From: Diplosphaera chodatii
Taxonomy: Eukaryota > Chlorophyta > Trebouxiophyceae > Prasiolales > Stichococcaceae
Assembly: GCA_032358165.1 (NCBI GenBank)
Contig: JAALGY010000020.1
Span: 2,480,001 to 2,544,000, forward strand
Direction of reading: 5' to 3'
Length of the DNA: 64,000 nucleotides
Every line of letters starts with the position of its first letter. Positions within the stretch are counted from its first letter, which is position 1. The notes under the pieces were generated by a model, which saw only the letters and a program-made list of their open reading frames with translations, made no database searches and was not told where the DNA came from. The translations under genes and the position numbers were made by a program. This document shows positions 24,294 through 37,384 of the stretch, one piece after another.

Positions 24294-24831
24294 CATGCAA
24301 GCATGCCAAGATCCCAGCGTGCTCTGCAGATTGCAATCTGAATGGTTTGTACAAGCACACATGGTTTCGTACGAGATGTTGTGTTTCTGGTTTGCAAGCC
24401 TGCTGACAATTATCCCCCTTCATCAAGCATACCCTCCCTCGCTTGTACATCTTCTGCACATCATCTTGCATCAGCATGCGTGCAAGATGAACTGGTGCAA
24501 AGCCTGCAATCCGTGTTGCACCGATGTATAAATGCACTACCGTGGATTTTGCACCAACGTGCGTTGCCTGCGGCTGATTGACTTCTACGACCGCTACGTT
24601 CAAAGGCAGCATTCAAATGATCTACGCGCAGCCCACAGCTGATGCTTGAGCATCGACGCCTGCTTCGCACCATCACACCACCTCAGCGCCCTGTTCTCCG
24701 ACGCTGCCATGTATCCAACATCTGCAGATGTGCCCTGGAAGCACATCTGCAGGCGCCTGGTGGTCCAGAACCGAGGTGCCGCGCCGCGCGTCAGGCCTGC
24801 TGGAGCAGGGCGGTCCATTGCAGGCAGCAGA
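24294..24831. other. Intergenic region / 5' region of the plastid-protein gene
   Basis: This is the 3' flank of the secreted-protein gene and the upstream part of the next gene. In-frame ATGs upstream of the chosen start (for example 24709) mean that part of it could be coding. No other feature was found. Confidence 0.35.
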
Positions 24832-27684
24832 ATGCGGCTGCATACGGCAGCGACGATGTCTGCTGCTGTAGCTGGCAGCCACTGCGGGCCATCTTTCCAT
24901 CGCAGCCGGCCATGGTGTCCGGCGACATCGTGTGCAGCGGCAAGGCGGAGCAGCTGTGGCACGGCGACGTCGCATGGTGTGCAACCAGCCGATCCCGGCA
25001 GCTGCCTGGCTGCATGCACAGCCATGCAGCCGTGCCGCGCTGCTGAACAACAGCAACATCAGGCGGCAGCAGCCGATGCCGCTCTTTCCCGGCGGGCGGC
25101 ATTGGCGGCCGTGGCGGCGGCGCCCCTGGCGGTCCTGCAGCACCCACAGGTATGTGAGGCACCGGACCATAGCCGTTCAACAAGCTGCAGCGGTCCGAGC
25201 CGACCGGGGCACAGGTTGTTGTGTGTTTCAGGGCGACAGTGGTGCCAGGCAGCATGGCAGCGCACAGGATGATGCTACCGCTCCACCATCGTCAGCAGTG
25301 GGCGCTGTGCTGTGCTGCAGGCGGCTGCTGCAGCCACCGTGACGGCCAGCAACGGGCTGCTCATACCGCCGCAGCCCAGCCTGCTGGACGTCTTCAGGGG
25401 CGGTGGAGACAGGCTGCCCCCGGCTGTGAGCGCTTTCCTGAGCAAATCGACTGCCTCGCTCCCTACGAACACTGCTGTTGCAGCAGCTGAGCCGACCTGA
25501 CATGTTTGTTGACAGCTAGCGAGGTAGTGCAGGTGGGAATCTATTGGCTGATGGCGCTGCTGGACGACCCAGCTGTGCCGGATGCCCGGCGTCATACATA
25601 GGCTGACACCAGGAACTGCAGCTTGGTGTGAATGGATCGGGTGCTCAAACATCGTTCATGCGCTGCAGGTGCGCTTCCCAAGGCGAACCCTGGTGCAGCG
25701 ATTTGCGGTGCTGTTGATGCAGAGCTGCTACAAGGCGGCAGATGCGCTGGACTTCATCCCCATGGCGAGCGCCGCTCTCACTCTGGCTGTGCTTCCAACA
25801 GGACTTGTGCCCTTGGGTCGTGCCAGGCTGTGTCACGCAGTATGGACGTGTCTGTAGTGATGCCAGCAGCTTTTGCATCCAGGCAGATGGTGGCAACAGC
25901 CCAATGCTGTTGCACAACCAAGACATCTGCCCTGCAGGACGAGTTTCAGGTGCAGTTTTGGAAACTGCGTCAGGGGGTTTACGCAGACTATCTGGACGCA
26001 TACTCTGGCCTGCAGATCCGGCAGGCACGAAGTCCGAGGCTGGTTCCAGTTGTTGTTGTCTGTGACATAACACTTTATTTGGCGTGCACTGAGTTCAGAC
26101 TGCAAAGTGAACACGCTGCACATTGTGCAGCTGATACTTATTATCCTGTTCTCTACCAGCACCTACACCCTACTGGTACACTTGTGTTGGAGGAGTGTCA
26201 TGCATCATGCAAGCTTCCACGAACATGTGCGTACATCTACGAGCCTACTGTGCGGCAGGGCAACTTGGCGGACCCACTGTACTTCGACTTCATCTCGTAT
26301 GCGCAGTTTGCGACGATCTCCGCAACCATGGAGTCTGGCCGCCAGGAGTTCGAGGTGAATACTGAGTTCACCGCTGAGTGTCTGGCCTGTCCTCAGCCTC
26401 TTTCTGCAAGCGGTGTGTGTCAGCCATATGCCAGGCACACAGCATGCTAGCGTATTAGGTTGTGCACAGAATGAACACGGTCGTTGATCCTGTCCAATGA
26501 TACCGCAGGAATACTGTGAAGACTGCGAGACGCGGTACCGAACTGTCAGGCGGGATTCTCGGCTCGCGAACAACCGGGACCTGCCGGGAGCCTTTCAGGC
26601 AAGCTGCACCCGTCTGCGTCCAGTGCCTGTGGCCTTTGCCCCTCTGCCACAAGCAGCTTTTGCTGTTGCTGTTAGGAACTGAGAGACCGCTGGACAAGCT
26701 GCTGGCTATCCCATGCAGAGTGTGGCTGGCGACAGGATCTACTCGGCGCTTCGCACTGGCTTCCCCAGTGCTGCTGGCGAGGTGATAGCATGCAGCATCC
26801 AGTTTTCTGTCCAATGCGCAGGGGTTGACCATGGCAACTATGCGTTGCAGCGGCGGCAGCCTGTTGCTCAGCATGGGCAGCTGCACAGGCAGCTGAGGCC
26901 TCTCGGGCCAGCACCTGGGGACGCAACTTTGATGTCCTGAGCCAGCGCATGAGGGCAGCTTACAAACATGGTGCTGCAGTTGGAGCAGTTTGGCGGTCCG
27001 GCCCCCGCTGAGGCTGGCGCCACCCTGGAGCAGCTGGCCGCAGGCGCCGCTGCCATTGCCGACATCTTTGTCAGCAACGGTTTTGCCAGCAAGGTGAGGT
27101 AGCTGCGGAGCGGAAGTGGGATCATGTGTCCAAATGGTCTGTTCTGTGTCCGGTTGCAGATCACGTCAAACTGCTATGTCACAAGCCTGGCCATGATGTG
27201 CAAGAACCTGCGGTGCCGCAGGGTGGGGTGGTGGACGTGCAGCAGAGCGGCAGCGGCGGAGCTTTTACCGTGCGGCTGGAATCGCCCGCAAACCTGTGGG
27301 GTGAGCTTGACGAAGGATTCGGATGTGGCGACTTGGGTGTCTCACACAACACTGCCCTGCAGCGGAGCTGCATGCCACTGCTCCCGTGCCCTTGCAAACC
27401 TGCTGGCTAAACCCGGCGGGTGCCAACCATGCACTAACAATGTGCAGATGTGTAGTGCCTTGTACAGTTTTGTCAAGTCCTACACCACCCTGCAGCGCAT
27501 CACTGGACTGCGTTGCCGCTCCACTGCAGGGTCAGCAGCACTGGCGGCGCAGCGCTGCAGCGTCATCAACGCATACGACGCCTTCGCCGTTGGCGGGTGG
27601 CTGCGTGTCAGCGGCATTGACAATGCATCTTACGTCTTCACCCGGACGGACGCTGCCACTGAGACGCGGTGGACTGTCAGATGA
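24832..27684 (+). CDS. Probable plastid (thylakoid lumen) protein of unknown function (10 exons)
   Basis: I do not recognise this family. Exons: 24832-25149 (start uncertain; ATGs at 24709, 24856 and 25024 also fit), 25321-25425, 25669-25764, 25938-26024, 26259-26354, 26509-26598, 26719-26781, 26980-27093, 27222-27300 and 27530-27684. Splice phases agree, giving about 334 residues. The Ala/Ser/Arg-rich N-terminus ends in LSRRAALAAVAAAPLAVL, a twin-arginine-plus-hydrophobic stretch typical of lumen-targeting peptides of plastid proteins. The mature part includes SCYKAADALDFIPM, FWKLRQGVYADYLDAY, LADPLYFDFISYAQFATI and EYCEDCETRYRTVRRDS, dense in aromatic residues. It ends with a beta-rich GGAFTVRLESPANLW segment. 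Three introns use GC donors (after 25764, 26024 and 26598). A soluble plastid role in photosynthesis or assembly is inference. Confidence 0.62.
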
Positions 27685-28596
27685 GGATTTGATGCATAGC
27701 AGCTCGGCCGGAAGCCGGAAACGAGACGGCTGTGCCAAGCGCGGTTATCTGGGGAAATAGGTTGCATTGCGAGGGGCTACTGGTGCCTTCTGGGCAACAG
27801 CTGGCGCGGTCGTGCCAGCTCATCAGAGCACCTCACAGCAGTGGCAGGCAGCTCACTTATCAAATCCAGCATCGGCTTGGCAGCTGGTCTTGGACTTTGG
27901 GAAGCGCGGTTTGTTGCGAGTAAGCTGTAGGGGCATCCTCGGAAGATAGTAACAGCTGATGGTAAGAGAACCGGTCGACATGATTGGATTGGCCCAGTGA
28001 CTTGTAAGGGAGCGTGTTGCATTGGGCACTGGCACATGATGGCTCATTACCGGGTATGCAGAGGAGAACGAGGGGAATGGCACTGAACTTGCTGAGCCAT
28101 CAGTATTGTCATTTGGATTGTATTCTGCAACACATCGACCGGATCAACAATGAAGGAATGGCAAGCAAGAAACGACTGGCGTCACCCAAGCGATGTGCTT
28201 CGCTATCCAATTGCAGAAACGAATTGCAACATAGCACCTGTGCTTCTCAGTGTTGTGGATCAGGCGGTGCGATCCAGTTGTCAGGAGAGCCACTGTCACT
28301 GGGCCATGCAGGAAACCGGCACAGTCAAGGGGACTGCAGTGCAGCCTACACTGATGAACCAAGGAACATCTGTCACTACTGTGCTACACGAAGTGCCTCT
28401 TCGGTCATCTATGGGTCTGAAACTGCTGCTCTCCGCTGCCTCTGCTGTCGCTGCCGCCACAGCAGCAATTGACCCGCACCGAGCTGCGCAGCACCGCCAG
28501 CTGTTGCCACTCGCCATCGTGGCACCGATGCCGATGGCAGAGTTATTTGTCCACAGCCGCGGCGGAGCGGGCTGCTGCGGGGCGTCCAAATGGCGC
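27685..28596. other. Convergent 3' intergenic region
   Basis: It lies between the stop codons of the plastid-protein gene (plus) and the YSL gene (minus). TGTAA at 28003-28007 is a candidate poly(A) signal for the plus-strand gene, about 320 nt after its stop. Open frames here overlap and are not supported by splice sites or family motifs. Confidence 0.4.
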
Positions 28597-31500
28597 TCAC
28601 AGGTCGACATTGGCGGCCCTGAAGAAGGCCATGCACAGCGGCCGGCTGGCTTTCGCAATGCCAAGGATGCCCAGCTGCAATGAAGCGGCAGTGATTGTCA
28701 GTGTCAGGCGTGAGTTTGAGCCCATGTCGGTGGCGAGATACTGAGCATGCGCCAACAGTCAACATATGCTGCAGACGATACATGCCACCCGCAATCAGCA
28801 GCGGCAGCCTGACAGCGGCGCTCGGGCGGCAGCAGCATCAGATAACGGCAGTTGAAGCACCATGAAAGCTGCCTGCCGTTGATGCATTTCGAGTACATGG
28901 ACGACTAGACAGGATGAACACGTTACGGTGGTCAACACGCACCGGCAGCTGCCACAGGCCGTCGCCGACCAGGAGGCCCGCGCCCGCGGGGATGCCCAGC
29001 AGCGCCGCGCGCACCGGGTTGGCGATGCGCCTGCACAGTTGAGAAAATCTTGTGCCGGTGAATCACTCCTTGGCATAGGAGAGGACTGCGGGTTCCAGGA
29101 CAGACCGCACGCCGCGGCCTGCTCATTGTCAACAGCTGCACCAAGACAGCATGTGCGACGGCAGGTGTCCAGGCATTGTGGAGGCAAGGAGCTGGGGTTA
29201 AGAGCGCAGGTTGACTGTGAGTGCGGATTTGACCATCGTAGGGCGGCTGCAAAGAGGCATATGTCTCGATGATACTGCAAGAAGGGTGACAGCAAGCACA
29301 GGGTCGAGTGTCCGGGAAAGAGATATCGTTCAATCCAGGTGCCCATCTTCAGGACCCATCTTCAGTGCGCACCAGATGAGCATGATGGCGCCGCCCATGC
29401 AGAAGTCGATGGCGATGGGCGCGCCGATGAAGAATGGGATGGAGACCGCCGACGGCAGGGGCACGAACTTCTTGTACGCGCCCGGCACGATGAAGTCCTT
29501 GATCAGGTTGACCGCGATGGCAGCGCCCACCAGCCCAGCTGCACGGAGAGCACATTGGCAACGTGAGCAGCAGCGGGGGCTGAAACCACCCTGGATTGCC
29601 ACTATGCGAGCAGTCAAGCACCGTGGGTAGGGCCGGGGAAGAAACTGCTTAGCATGCCAAACCCATGCAAAACCTAAGGCCCGAGACACAGCAGCGGCTG
29701 AGGAGCGCACCGCCGATGGCGAGGCAGTAGTCGGGCAGGTCATGGAAGCCGTTGGCGGACACCACGGACATGAGGCGGTACACCGTGGCGAACGGGACGC
29801 TGTACTGCGTGTTGGGCACGCCGATGGGGAAGCTGGTGGTGTAGAACTTGTAGATGCCCGGGGCAACCAGCACGCCGAAGAACGCGCCGCCCAGCTGGGA
29901 CACGAACAGCGCCTTGGGCGACGCCAGCGTGTAGTAGCCCGTCTTGAAGTCCTGCAGGGGGGCGAAAACATCATCATGAGCAGGCTGTTGGACCATGACC
30001 TCGTTCAAGGTAACAGGTCAAAGCAGATGATGCATTGCAGTCGATGTCTGACGAGTGGTGACGATGATGGAAACAAGCCTGAGTATGCCCTCAAGCCAAG
30101 CGTCAATACTATACGACTTCAAACCATGTGTGAGCACATGCTAAGCTGCATGCGCATGTGAGTAGACCGCAGACCTGCATGAGCACGGCTGCCTGCGACA
30201 CGGCGGCCACCACGACGCCGCAGATGGCGAGGCCCGCGATGACGCCCCCGTTGGAGGTGCCCGCCCACGCCGAGAAGATGAAGATCGCAAACTGGCCGTA
30301 CACGCTGCACAGGGAGAATGAGGCACACCAGGTGAGTCGGACAAAGCTCCCTGCCCCTGAAATCTTGCTGTGCAGGCTGTACAAGCTGGACCGCTGGCTG
30401 TACAGGAGCTAAACTGGGATATCAGCTATGGCGGCACCGAGCACGCTCAGTGCAGATGGTGATTGCACTGCTATCAGCAGTGACAAGGAGTGCCACAAGG
30501 GCTGCTGGTGGGGCACACCTGTAGTTGTCCTGGTCGGTGAGACCGGCGGCGTAGGCGTTGGCCAGCGCAAAGAACGGCACGAACAGGTACGCGACGATCA
30601 GGTAGTACCTGCACCACAGGGGACCAGAACATGTCTCATGCCTCCCACGGTCACCAGTACTGTGCAGCTCAGCAGCTGCTGTAGGCATTTAGAGATACTG
30701 CTGTTGCAGCAACATCAGCTGGAGGACGCAGCAGCTCACACTGCATCACATGGTATGGAACATGCATGGGAGATGCCCACACCAGACTTCACATGGGTGC
30801 ACATAAGCTCAGGTCGCACCACTTGGCGGGTGGGTAGATGTGGGGGATGGCGATGCAGCCGACGACCAGGCAGAAGATGTAGCCGCCCAGCGCGATGCCC
30901 CTGCAAACAGCGCACACGCAAAGCGTTATCATTTGGCAGCACTGGCGCAGGGCACTTCAACACATCATGTATACACAGCGCTTGACATCTAGTGCTGAGT
31001 CTGCGATTGCAGGCTCGAAGCGACTGGTGACCAGGGTGCAGGCAGGCCAGGCGTATTGCCTCCTGCGGTACCTGACACCCAACTCCCTCTGCTTCCTGCA
31101 CATTCTCGGCAGCTGTCTTGGTGCGCAGCTGCACAGTGTGGGCACGGCTGGCGGCGCACCAGTGGATGTCGTCCTTCATGAACACGCGCTTCCGCAGCCG
31201 CCGCTCCTCGGGCGTCTCCCGCTGCGTGAGGCCCAGACTCAGCGGGTCCTCCACCACCTGGGGCCACAATGGTGTCACAAGAGTTGGCTGCTTGGTGACT
31301 CAATTGGTTGGCATCAGACAAACTGCCCACCTGGCTTCAACACAACGTGGAGCACATGAAAGAGGAGCCGGTTTGGCAGTCCGCAGCCTCTGACACGGCA
31401 GGTGCCACCATGTCACGCTGCACACTAACCTGCAAGAGCACACGCTCTGGCGCGGGCAGCTGCAGGGGGCATGGCCCTTGCTAGATGGCAGTCAGTTTGT

Positions 31501-34500
31501 TTCCCTTTCATGTGTATCCGCTTTCTAAGAGTGGGTGTTCACCTTCTCTTCGACGTCGGGCTCGCCGATGGCGGCGCCCCGCCGCTGCATCAGCCAGTGG
31601 GTGTAGGAGATGACGGCCATCTTCACGATCTGGTACGCGCCGTCGCCCAGGAACAGCGCGATGGACCAGAACACCTGACAGGGGAATCGAAAGGATAAGC
31701 ACAGACACTCTAGACACACCCGAGGAGGTGCTTGATGCTGAAGCACATACAGGTGTGAAAAGCGCACAAGAAATGTGGTAACCAACGTGAAAAGCCTTGG
31801 TGATATGCAAACCCTGTGCACCAGTAGATAAATGCCGCCAGCAGCATGTCAGGTGAGGTGAAAGGTCGGAAGACATCTGTTACAGAAGAAGGGCTAAGGG
31901 GGGCGCTCACGTGGTAGGCGAACTCGCCCTGGAAGTTGTTGGCGGGGTTGGGCAGGTCGGCGGGGTACCAGTCGCCCGCGCGGTTGCGCAGCAGCGGCCA
32001 CGCGATGCCCCAGGAGAGGATGGCGCCCACCATCATGGAGTAGTTCACCTGCGCGCACGCACTGACGTCAACTTGCCGCAGGCAGAAGGTTTGCATGGGG
32101 ACGTGTTGCTGTGGGAGGTGCGTCACACACACACACATGCCACCTACTTGTAAATGAGCGCCACAGAGCGTCCCTCATCATGGGAAGCTCTGCCAACGAC
32201 CCAAACGGAAGCAGCAGCTGACAGTCGCCGTGTAGCTGCTCGACGCGAGTGTGAGTGCTGGGACCCACCGAGATGGGGGTGATGAAGCCGGCGCCGACGT
32301 ACGCCAGGTTGAAGTCGAAGTACCACCCCGCAGCAAAGGCCTTTGCGCCCAGGTTGGGCCTGCACATTTGAGCGGGAAGGACAGTCATGCCTTTGGCAGG
32401 ACGATGGCTGCTCTCACTCAGAGAGCTGCCATGAGACGCACAGCGGCCAGTGCTTTGGGCAAGCAGCACCCAAAAGGTAGCTGATTGCACAGATACAGGC
32501 AGACTGGGGACGAAATCCGCCGGTAGCCACAGCCGCACTCACATGGCGGTCCACTTGGAGGACACGAAGCCGGTGGCGGCGGTGACGGCGGTGGTGCACA
32601 CGCCATCTGTGAACCAGGTCCAGAAGCCCCAGGTGAAGGCGACCAGCCCAGTCTGCAGGAGCCAAATCACAGCGATGAGCTTTGGTCAGCACAGGCTGTA
32701 CAGGTGCTTGGGGTCCGGGCCAAACTGAGAGGGCACCAAGAGACACCATTGTTGCACGACCCTCTGGAAGGGTTGGTGAGGACGGGGTTACAGGAGGAAC
32801 AGCACACAACACCGTCAGATGATGTGCTGAAGGGTGGGTGGCTCTGAGCTGGCTGGGCGGCGCACCTTGCACATCATGTAGGCCTGCTGCCGCGCGTTGC
32901 TGCCGTCGTTGAAGAAGGACCGGATCATGGTGCCGACCGCCGTGCCGGTGGGGTACGGCAGATTGTAGTCGATCACCAGCGGCTGCAGGCCACGACGTTG
33001 AGAGTTTCAGCAGGCCATCAGATGAGTGAGCAGTCGTAACACACCACAGCTGCCACCCCTGCCGTACTCCGCACACACCCCTTTAACGACAACAGAGCAC
33101 ATGGTGGCATAGAGTGTGTGCAGAGCTCAGGGCAGGTCTGCAGGCAGGACCAAGGCTGCAGACGGGCTGCAGCTGGCGCACAGCTCACCTTGCGCACGGT
33201 CAGGTTCACGAACACGCCCATGAACACGATGCAGAAGCCGTAGGCCCAGATACGCCATGAGAACCTGCGCAAGGCGGCAGGACGTCTCAGAGGGTTACAC
33301 GCAGCTGGGGCCCGGCCCGCCAGAAGGCGTGCCACAGGTGGGCTTCGATATGCGGTCTGCATGGTTTGCATGGTACATCTGCCTCATCCTCAAGCTGCGG
33401 TAATGTCAGGTACAGAAGCAGTCAAGCGCTATTGGATTCAGCATGTCCTGGGGGAGGTTGCCAGATGTGGGCACAACACAGTGGTTCTTACGGAGTAACA
33501 CATAGCAAACTTCTCACGGGTTGAGGGTGTCCTGGGGGAAGTTGCCGGGGGTGGATAACCCGCCGGCGTTGAGGTACGACTGGTAGTCCATCGCCTGCAG
33601 GTAGCTACCGAAGCCCAGGATCCAGAGGGAGGTGACCATGGCCATGGCGAAGGTCTGCACCACAGTGTTCTCCTGCGCGGTGAAGGGCTGCCGCGTCCAG
33701 CCAAGCCGCAGCAGCTGCGCCGTCACCGGCTTCAGGATCAGGAACGCCGTGAGGCCTGCAGGGGTGCAGCCAGAGCCCCTCAAACACACTCCACTGTGTA
33801 GACCGTTCTGCGCTTCTGTTGGCGGCTCAGTGCTGACAGGCCTCAAATGCTACTGCATTCCAACAGGAACTTGGTACTGTTGGGTCATGCGGATGATGCA
33901 GTCAGAGCTTGAGAGGTATCTGTGTTGGCATCATGTTCCGCAGCAAATGGAGAGACAGCAGGCGATGTGAGACCCCACCCATGGGCATGTTGAAGGTGGG
34001 CACAACGCCGAAGGGCCCGAGCGCGAAGCGCATCGTGATGAAGCCGTACGCGGTGCCCAGGAACAGGCCGGTGATGATGGCGCGGGTGGTGATCTGCATG
34101 CAGGGACGCCAGCACCCTGTCAGGCACGGGCCGCTGAGCAGCAGCCGCACAGCTCTCGTCACTCGGCGCGTCACTCCGCAGGCTGCTGCTGTACTTTGCC
34201 CGCCGCCAGCGGCACCCCCTTCTGCTTCAGCCGCAGCACCCGCCAGCCGCATGCGGGCAGCTTCAAGACTGGGCACCGGCGCCTGCACCTGCCGCAGGCC
34301 CCCCTGCAGCGGCTCACCTGGGTGTACCAGGGCGGCAGCGACGCCACGATCTCGTCCTCCGTCAGCCGCATCGGCACCTCGGTATCCTGCGCATGCATGT
34401 AATACCACTTCAGGGCGGTTTCTGGCAGGACACGGCGCTGCCGCGGCATCGTAGCAGGTGCTAGATGCTGCTGTGCTCGTGCCGGGCGTGCACACGGGCT

Positions 34501-34673
34501 CCGCGCTGATGCCGGCGGCATGTGCGGCTGCGGGAACTGCGCCCCACCTTGTAGTCGTCCGAGCCCTCGTCGGAGCCCATGCTCTTGCGCTCGAAGTCGT
34601 CCACCTTGCTGTCGTCATACGACATGGACGTCTTCACCGACACCGGCGCCACTGTGCCCGGGTTGGCCGCCAT
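28597..34673 (-). CDS. YSL: Yellow Stripe-Like (YSL) oligopeptide/metal-chelate transporter (18 exons)
   Basis: Polytopic membrane protein of 737 residues in the OPT superfamily. Plant YSL members move iron and other metals bound to nicotianamine or phytosiderophores by proton symport. Exons: 34673-34548, 34386-34318, 34093-33979, 33755-33518, 33264-33189, 32982-32866, 32652-32543, 32359-32269, 32048-31911, 31674-31543, 31257-31160, 30900-30820, 30608-30519, 30304-30175, 29951-29711, 29538-29343, 29030-28943 and 28674-28597. YSL hallmarks are [144 protein letters not shown] and [20 protein letters not shown]. The cytosolic N-terminus is short and acidic. The intron after 29343 appears to use a GC donor, the only choice that keeps phase. 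Algal nicotianamine use is uncertain, so the substrate is open. Confidence 0.93.
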
Positions 34674-37384
34674 GGCGTCAGACGCCGCCGCCGGTACCAG
34701 TCCCTTGCTGACTGCTCCGCCTCAGCCTGCAGGCACCATGTGTGGGCGTGAGTTTGAGGTCATTGGAGGGTTCAAAGTGCTGCATGGCCGTTGATACACC
34801 GCGGTCGCGGCCCGGTGCCGACTTTCCAACGTCCTGTACGTGGGGGATGGCGATCGTCGAGTGATATTTTGGCATTCCAGCTGGCAGCGCGCAGCCCCGG
34901 CAACCCGCTGGCCGTACACGATACGATGGTGTCAGACCTTTGCTCTTGACTCGTGTGTATGCTGCGCCAGGCCCAGTTTCAGGCCGTGGCCCGCGCAGTG
35001 GCCTCAGGGTCAGTTGACCTCTACACCCATCTCAGACCGCAGGGCGTCTCATATTGCACAACAACTACGGCGCATCATGTATCGGCAGCCTGCATGCCCA
35101 TATGCGCACCGACTGCCCGCCTGCCTTGCGACAAGCTGTAAGCCTCTGGAGCTACGCCGGAGCTACCGTTGGCGCACGGCAGCGCACGGCGGCAACTGGC
35201 GGCGCGCAAACTGTGGAAAGCAGGGTTGTGAGCAATGCCGGAACGCGGATGCCTGGTCAGACCGTTCGCTGACACTGGGGCGGGCCCTTATGTACGAAAA
35301 TAGAATGCCCACAGAAACCGCGGGAACCTTCGCGGGAAGCACATCCTGCCAACTGTGTCCGCTGCAGCTGGCATGCCAACCGTCCGCGCCGTTGTGCTGT
35401 ACTTCAGCTGTGGGGATCGAGCTGGATCACTGCCTCGAGCCCATAGCCGGCATTCTTACTGTATATTGACCAGTTTGGCCAACGCTCTGGTGGAGCAATC
35501 CAAAGCTTTCTGCAGCCACAGGCATCGTTACATGCATCGAGCTGCCCAACATGATATAGACTCGGTCCCAGCAAACAGGCAGCCGCGTACCTCTGCATAA
35601 TCGAGCGCAACAGGCGGACGGGACTTGCTGACGCTGGTTACTGTAATTGACCTGTCTCGACAGTCGCCAGAGACTATGCACGAACGCCTGCTGGCGCCGC
35701 AGAGGCATAGTACACCTGCCCAGCATCCTGATGAGAGCACTCTGAAGGACCGGCGAGCGCTGTTTTGACCATGGGCGCACTTCAGTATGGTGGGTCAGGA
35801 CGGTCACCTAACACCGGGTTGTAGTGCCTGCAGCGGCCTGCTGCGGCTGACGGCGCGCTGGAGGTTGCGCCCCGCCCTGTTGGCCGATTCTGATTGGCTA
35901 CCAGCGGCTGTGCTCCACTGTGAGTGGTTGTCCTGCCGTAGCGCGGCTGCACCCCGCCTGTTGTGTGTGGGGATGCGGTCCGCTGCCTGACAACAGGCTG
36001 GGCTGCAGAAGATGTCACCTTTAGCCTCTGTGTCCTACCCCACTCAGCTTTTACAGTCAGTGCACTGGAGAGTGCCGGGTGTGTTGACTTCCCCACGAGC
36101 AAGGCTGCAGTCTGCGGCGCGTCAGCAGCCTCCACGGCGCATCGAAGGACTTCCTGCTTCTTGCTGACCCCGCTGATCACGTCTCTGATGTACGGATGTA
36201 CCATACTCCGTATGCACGGTTGATCTGCCTGTTGCCACAAACCCAGAGAACAAGAAGGTGCCATCTGCTGCTGGTTTCATACTGCTTGTGATTGCCAAGT
36301 GTGTCTGCAAACTTTCTCGCAGACAAAGGCCCCAGCAGAGATGAAACACCTCGATGCGCCCTGCTGTGGCCTTGCAGGTGGCAGCACATGCGCATGCGTG
36401 CCAAACATCCCATCAGGGCCGTGGCCTGGTCCAGCAGAGTATGCCCATTGGTTGCCGTTCACTGGTGCTGTTGCACTGCTGACATGAGGACAGGGGCCCC
36501 CCTGCTGGCCTATTCGATCGGATGTAGCTGAAAGGAGCGCAATGAGCATGATAGGCGAGGCATGTAGGAGGGTTTTGACAAGGCAGCGTGCCAGCACGTG
36601 TGGCCAGCACGTTCCACAGTTGCCACACTTGCACATCTGCCCGCCACAACCAACCGCCCGCACCGCGCCCTTCGAGTTGCAGAGCTTCTTGTGCAAAAGG
36701 ATTCATCAAAACACAGTCTGCGGCACGCTGCAACCGACAGATCCCTTTGCAACTGTCCGCTTCCGCGATGTGTGACCTGCGCAGTTGAACCATGTCTGCG
36801 CCAGCGCTACAGCAAGCCTCGCCACCAAGCACAGCCCAGAGGATAAGACAGCCACCAGAAGCCTCCAGCCAGGGTCTAGGCCGCCCGCGCCGCAGGCCCG
36901 GGGGCTAGCGTCGACTTGCGTGAGGTTTACGGCACGTGCTGGACACGCCCTCGTCATGGCCGCCAGAAGGTGTCGCCGCCCACTTGTGACACCACCGCTC
37001 GTGATCGCCTGCAGTCGATACCGCTGCTTTGGAAGCCTGTCGCGGTCACAAGGCGGACTGCTGCGACGCTGGGCTTGGGTAGTAGAGGCCGCTGCCTAGG
37101 TGGGGATTGGAACAGTGCAACACAGATTTTCGAATTCCTGACACAACCCCGGCGCGGGCTTGCTGGTCTGTCCTGTGTGCGCGCCAGATCCGCACCTCCT
37201 GCCACAGCTGCCAAGCGGCCGTCTGCATGCTGTCGCCTTGCTCGCCGCACCGCCGCTCCTGACTGCCCCGATCCCCGAAGCTGCCCCCCAGCACACAGCG
37301 CGGCTGCAGCAATGCTGCAGGCACCCACTGTTGCCACTGCTGCCGATCCGCTGCCACTGACTGCCAGCATGTCCTCTTTTGCAG
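34674..37384. other. 2.7-kb intergenic region upstream of the YSL gene and the Ala/Pro-rich gene
   Basis: It should hold the divergent promoters of the YSL gene (minus) and the unknown gene starting before 37385 (plus), and probably that gene's missing 5' exon(s). One candidate first-exon ATG is at 36792. Two CGCGGGAA motifs (35319-35326 and 35331-35338) 12 nt apart resemble E2F sites. No other coding signal was convincing. Confidence 0.4.

Noticed and set aside
28150..28683. Plus-strand open frame overlapping the YSL 3' end
   Set aside because: It runs antisense to the last YSL exon, whose coding is supported by family similarity and phase.
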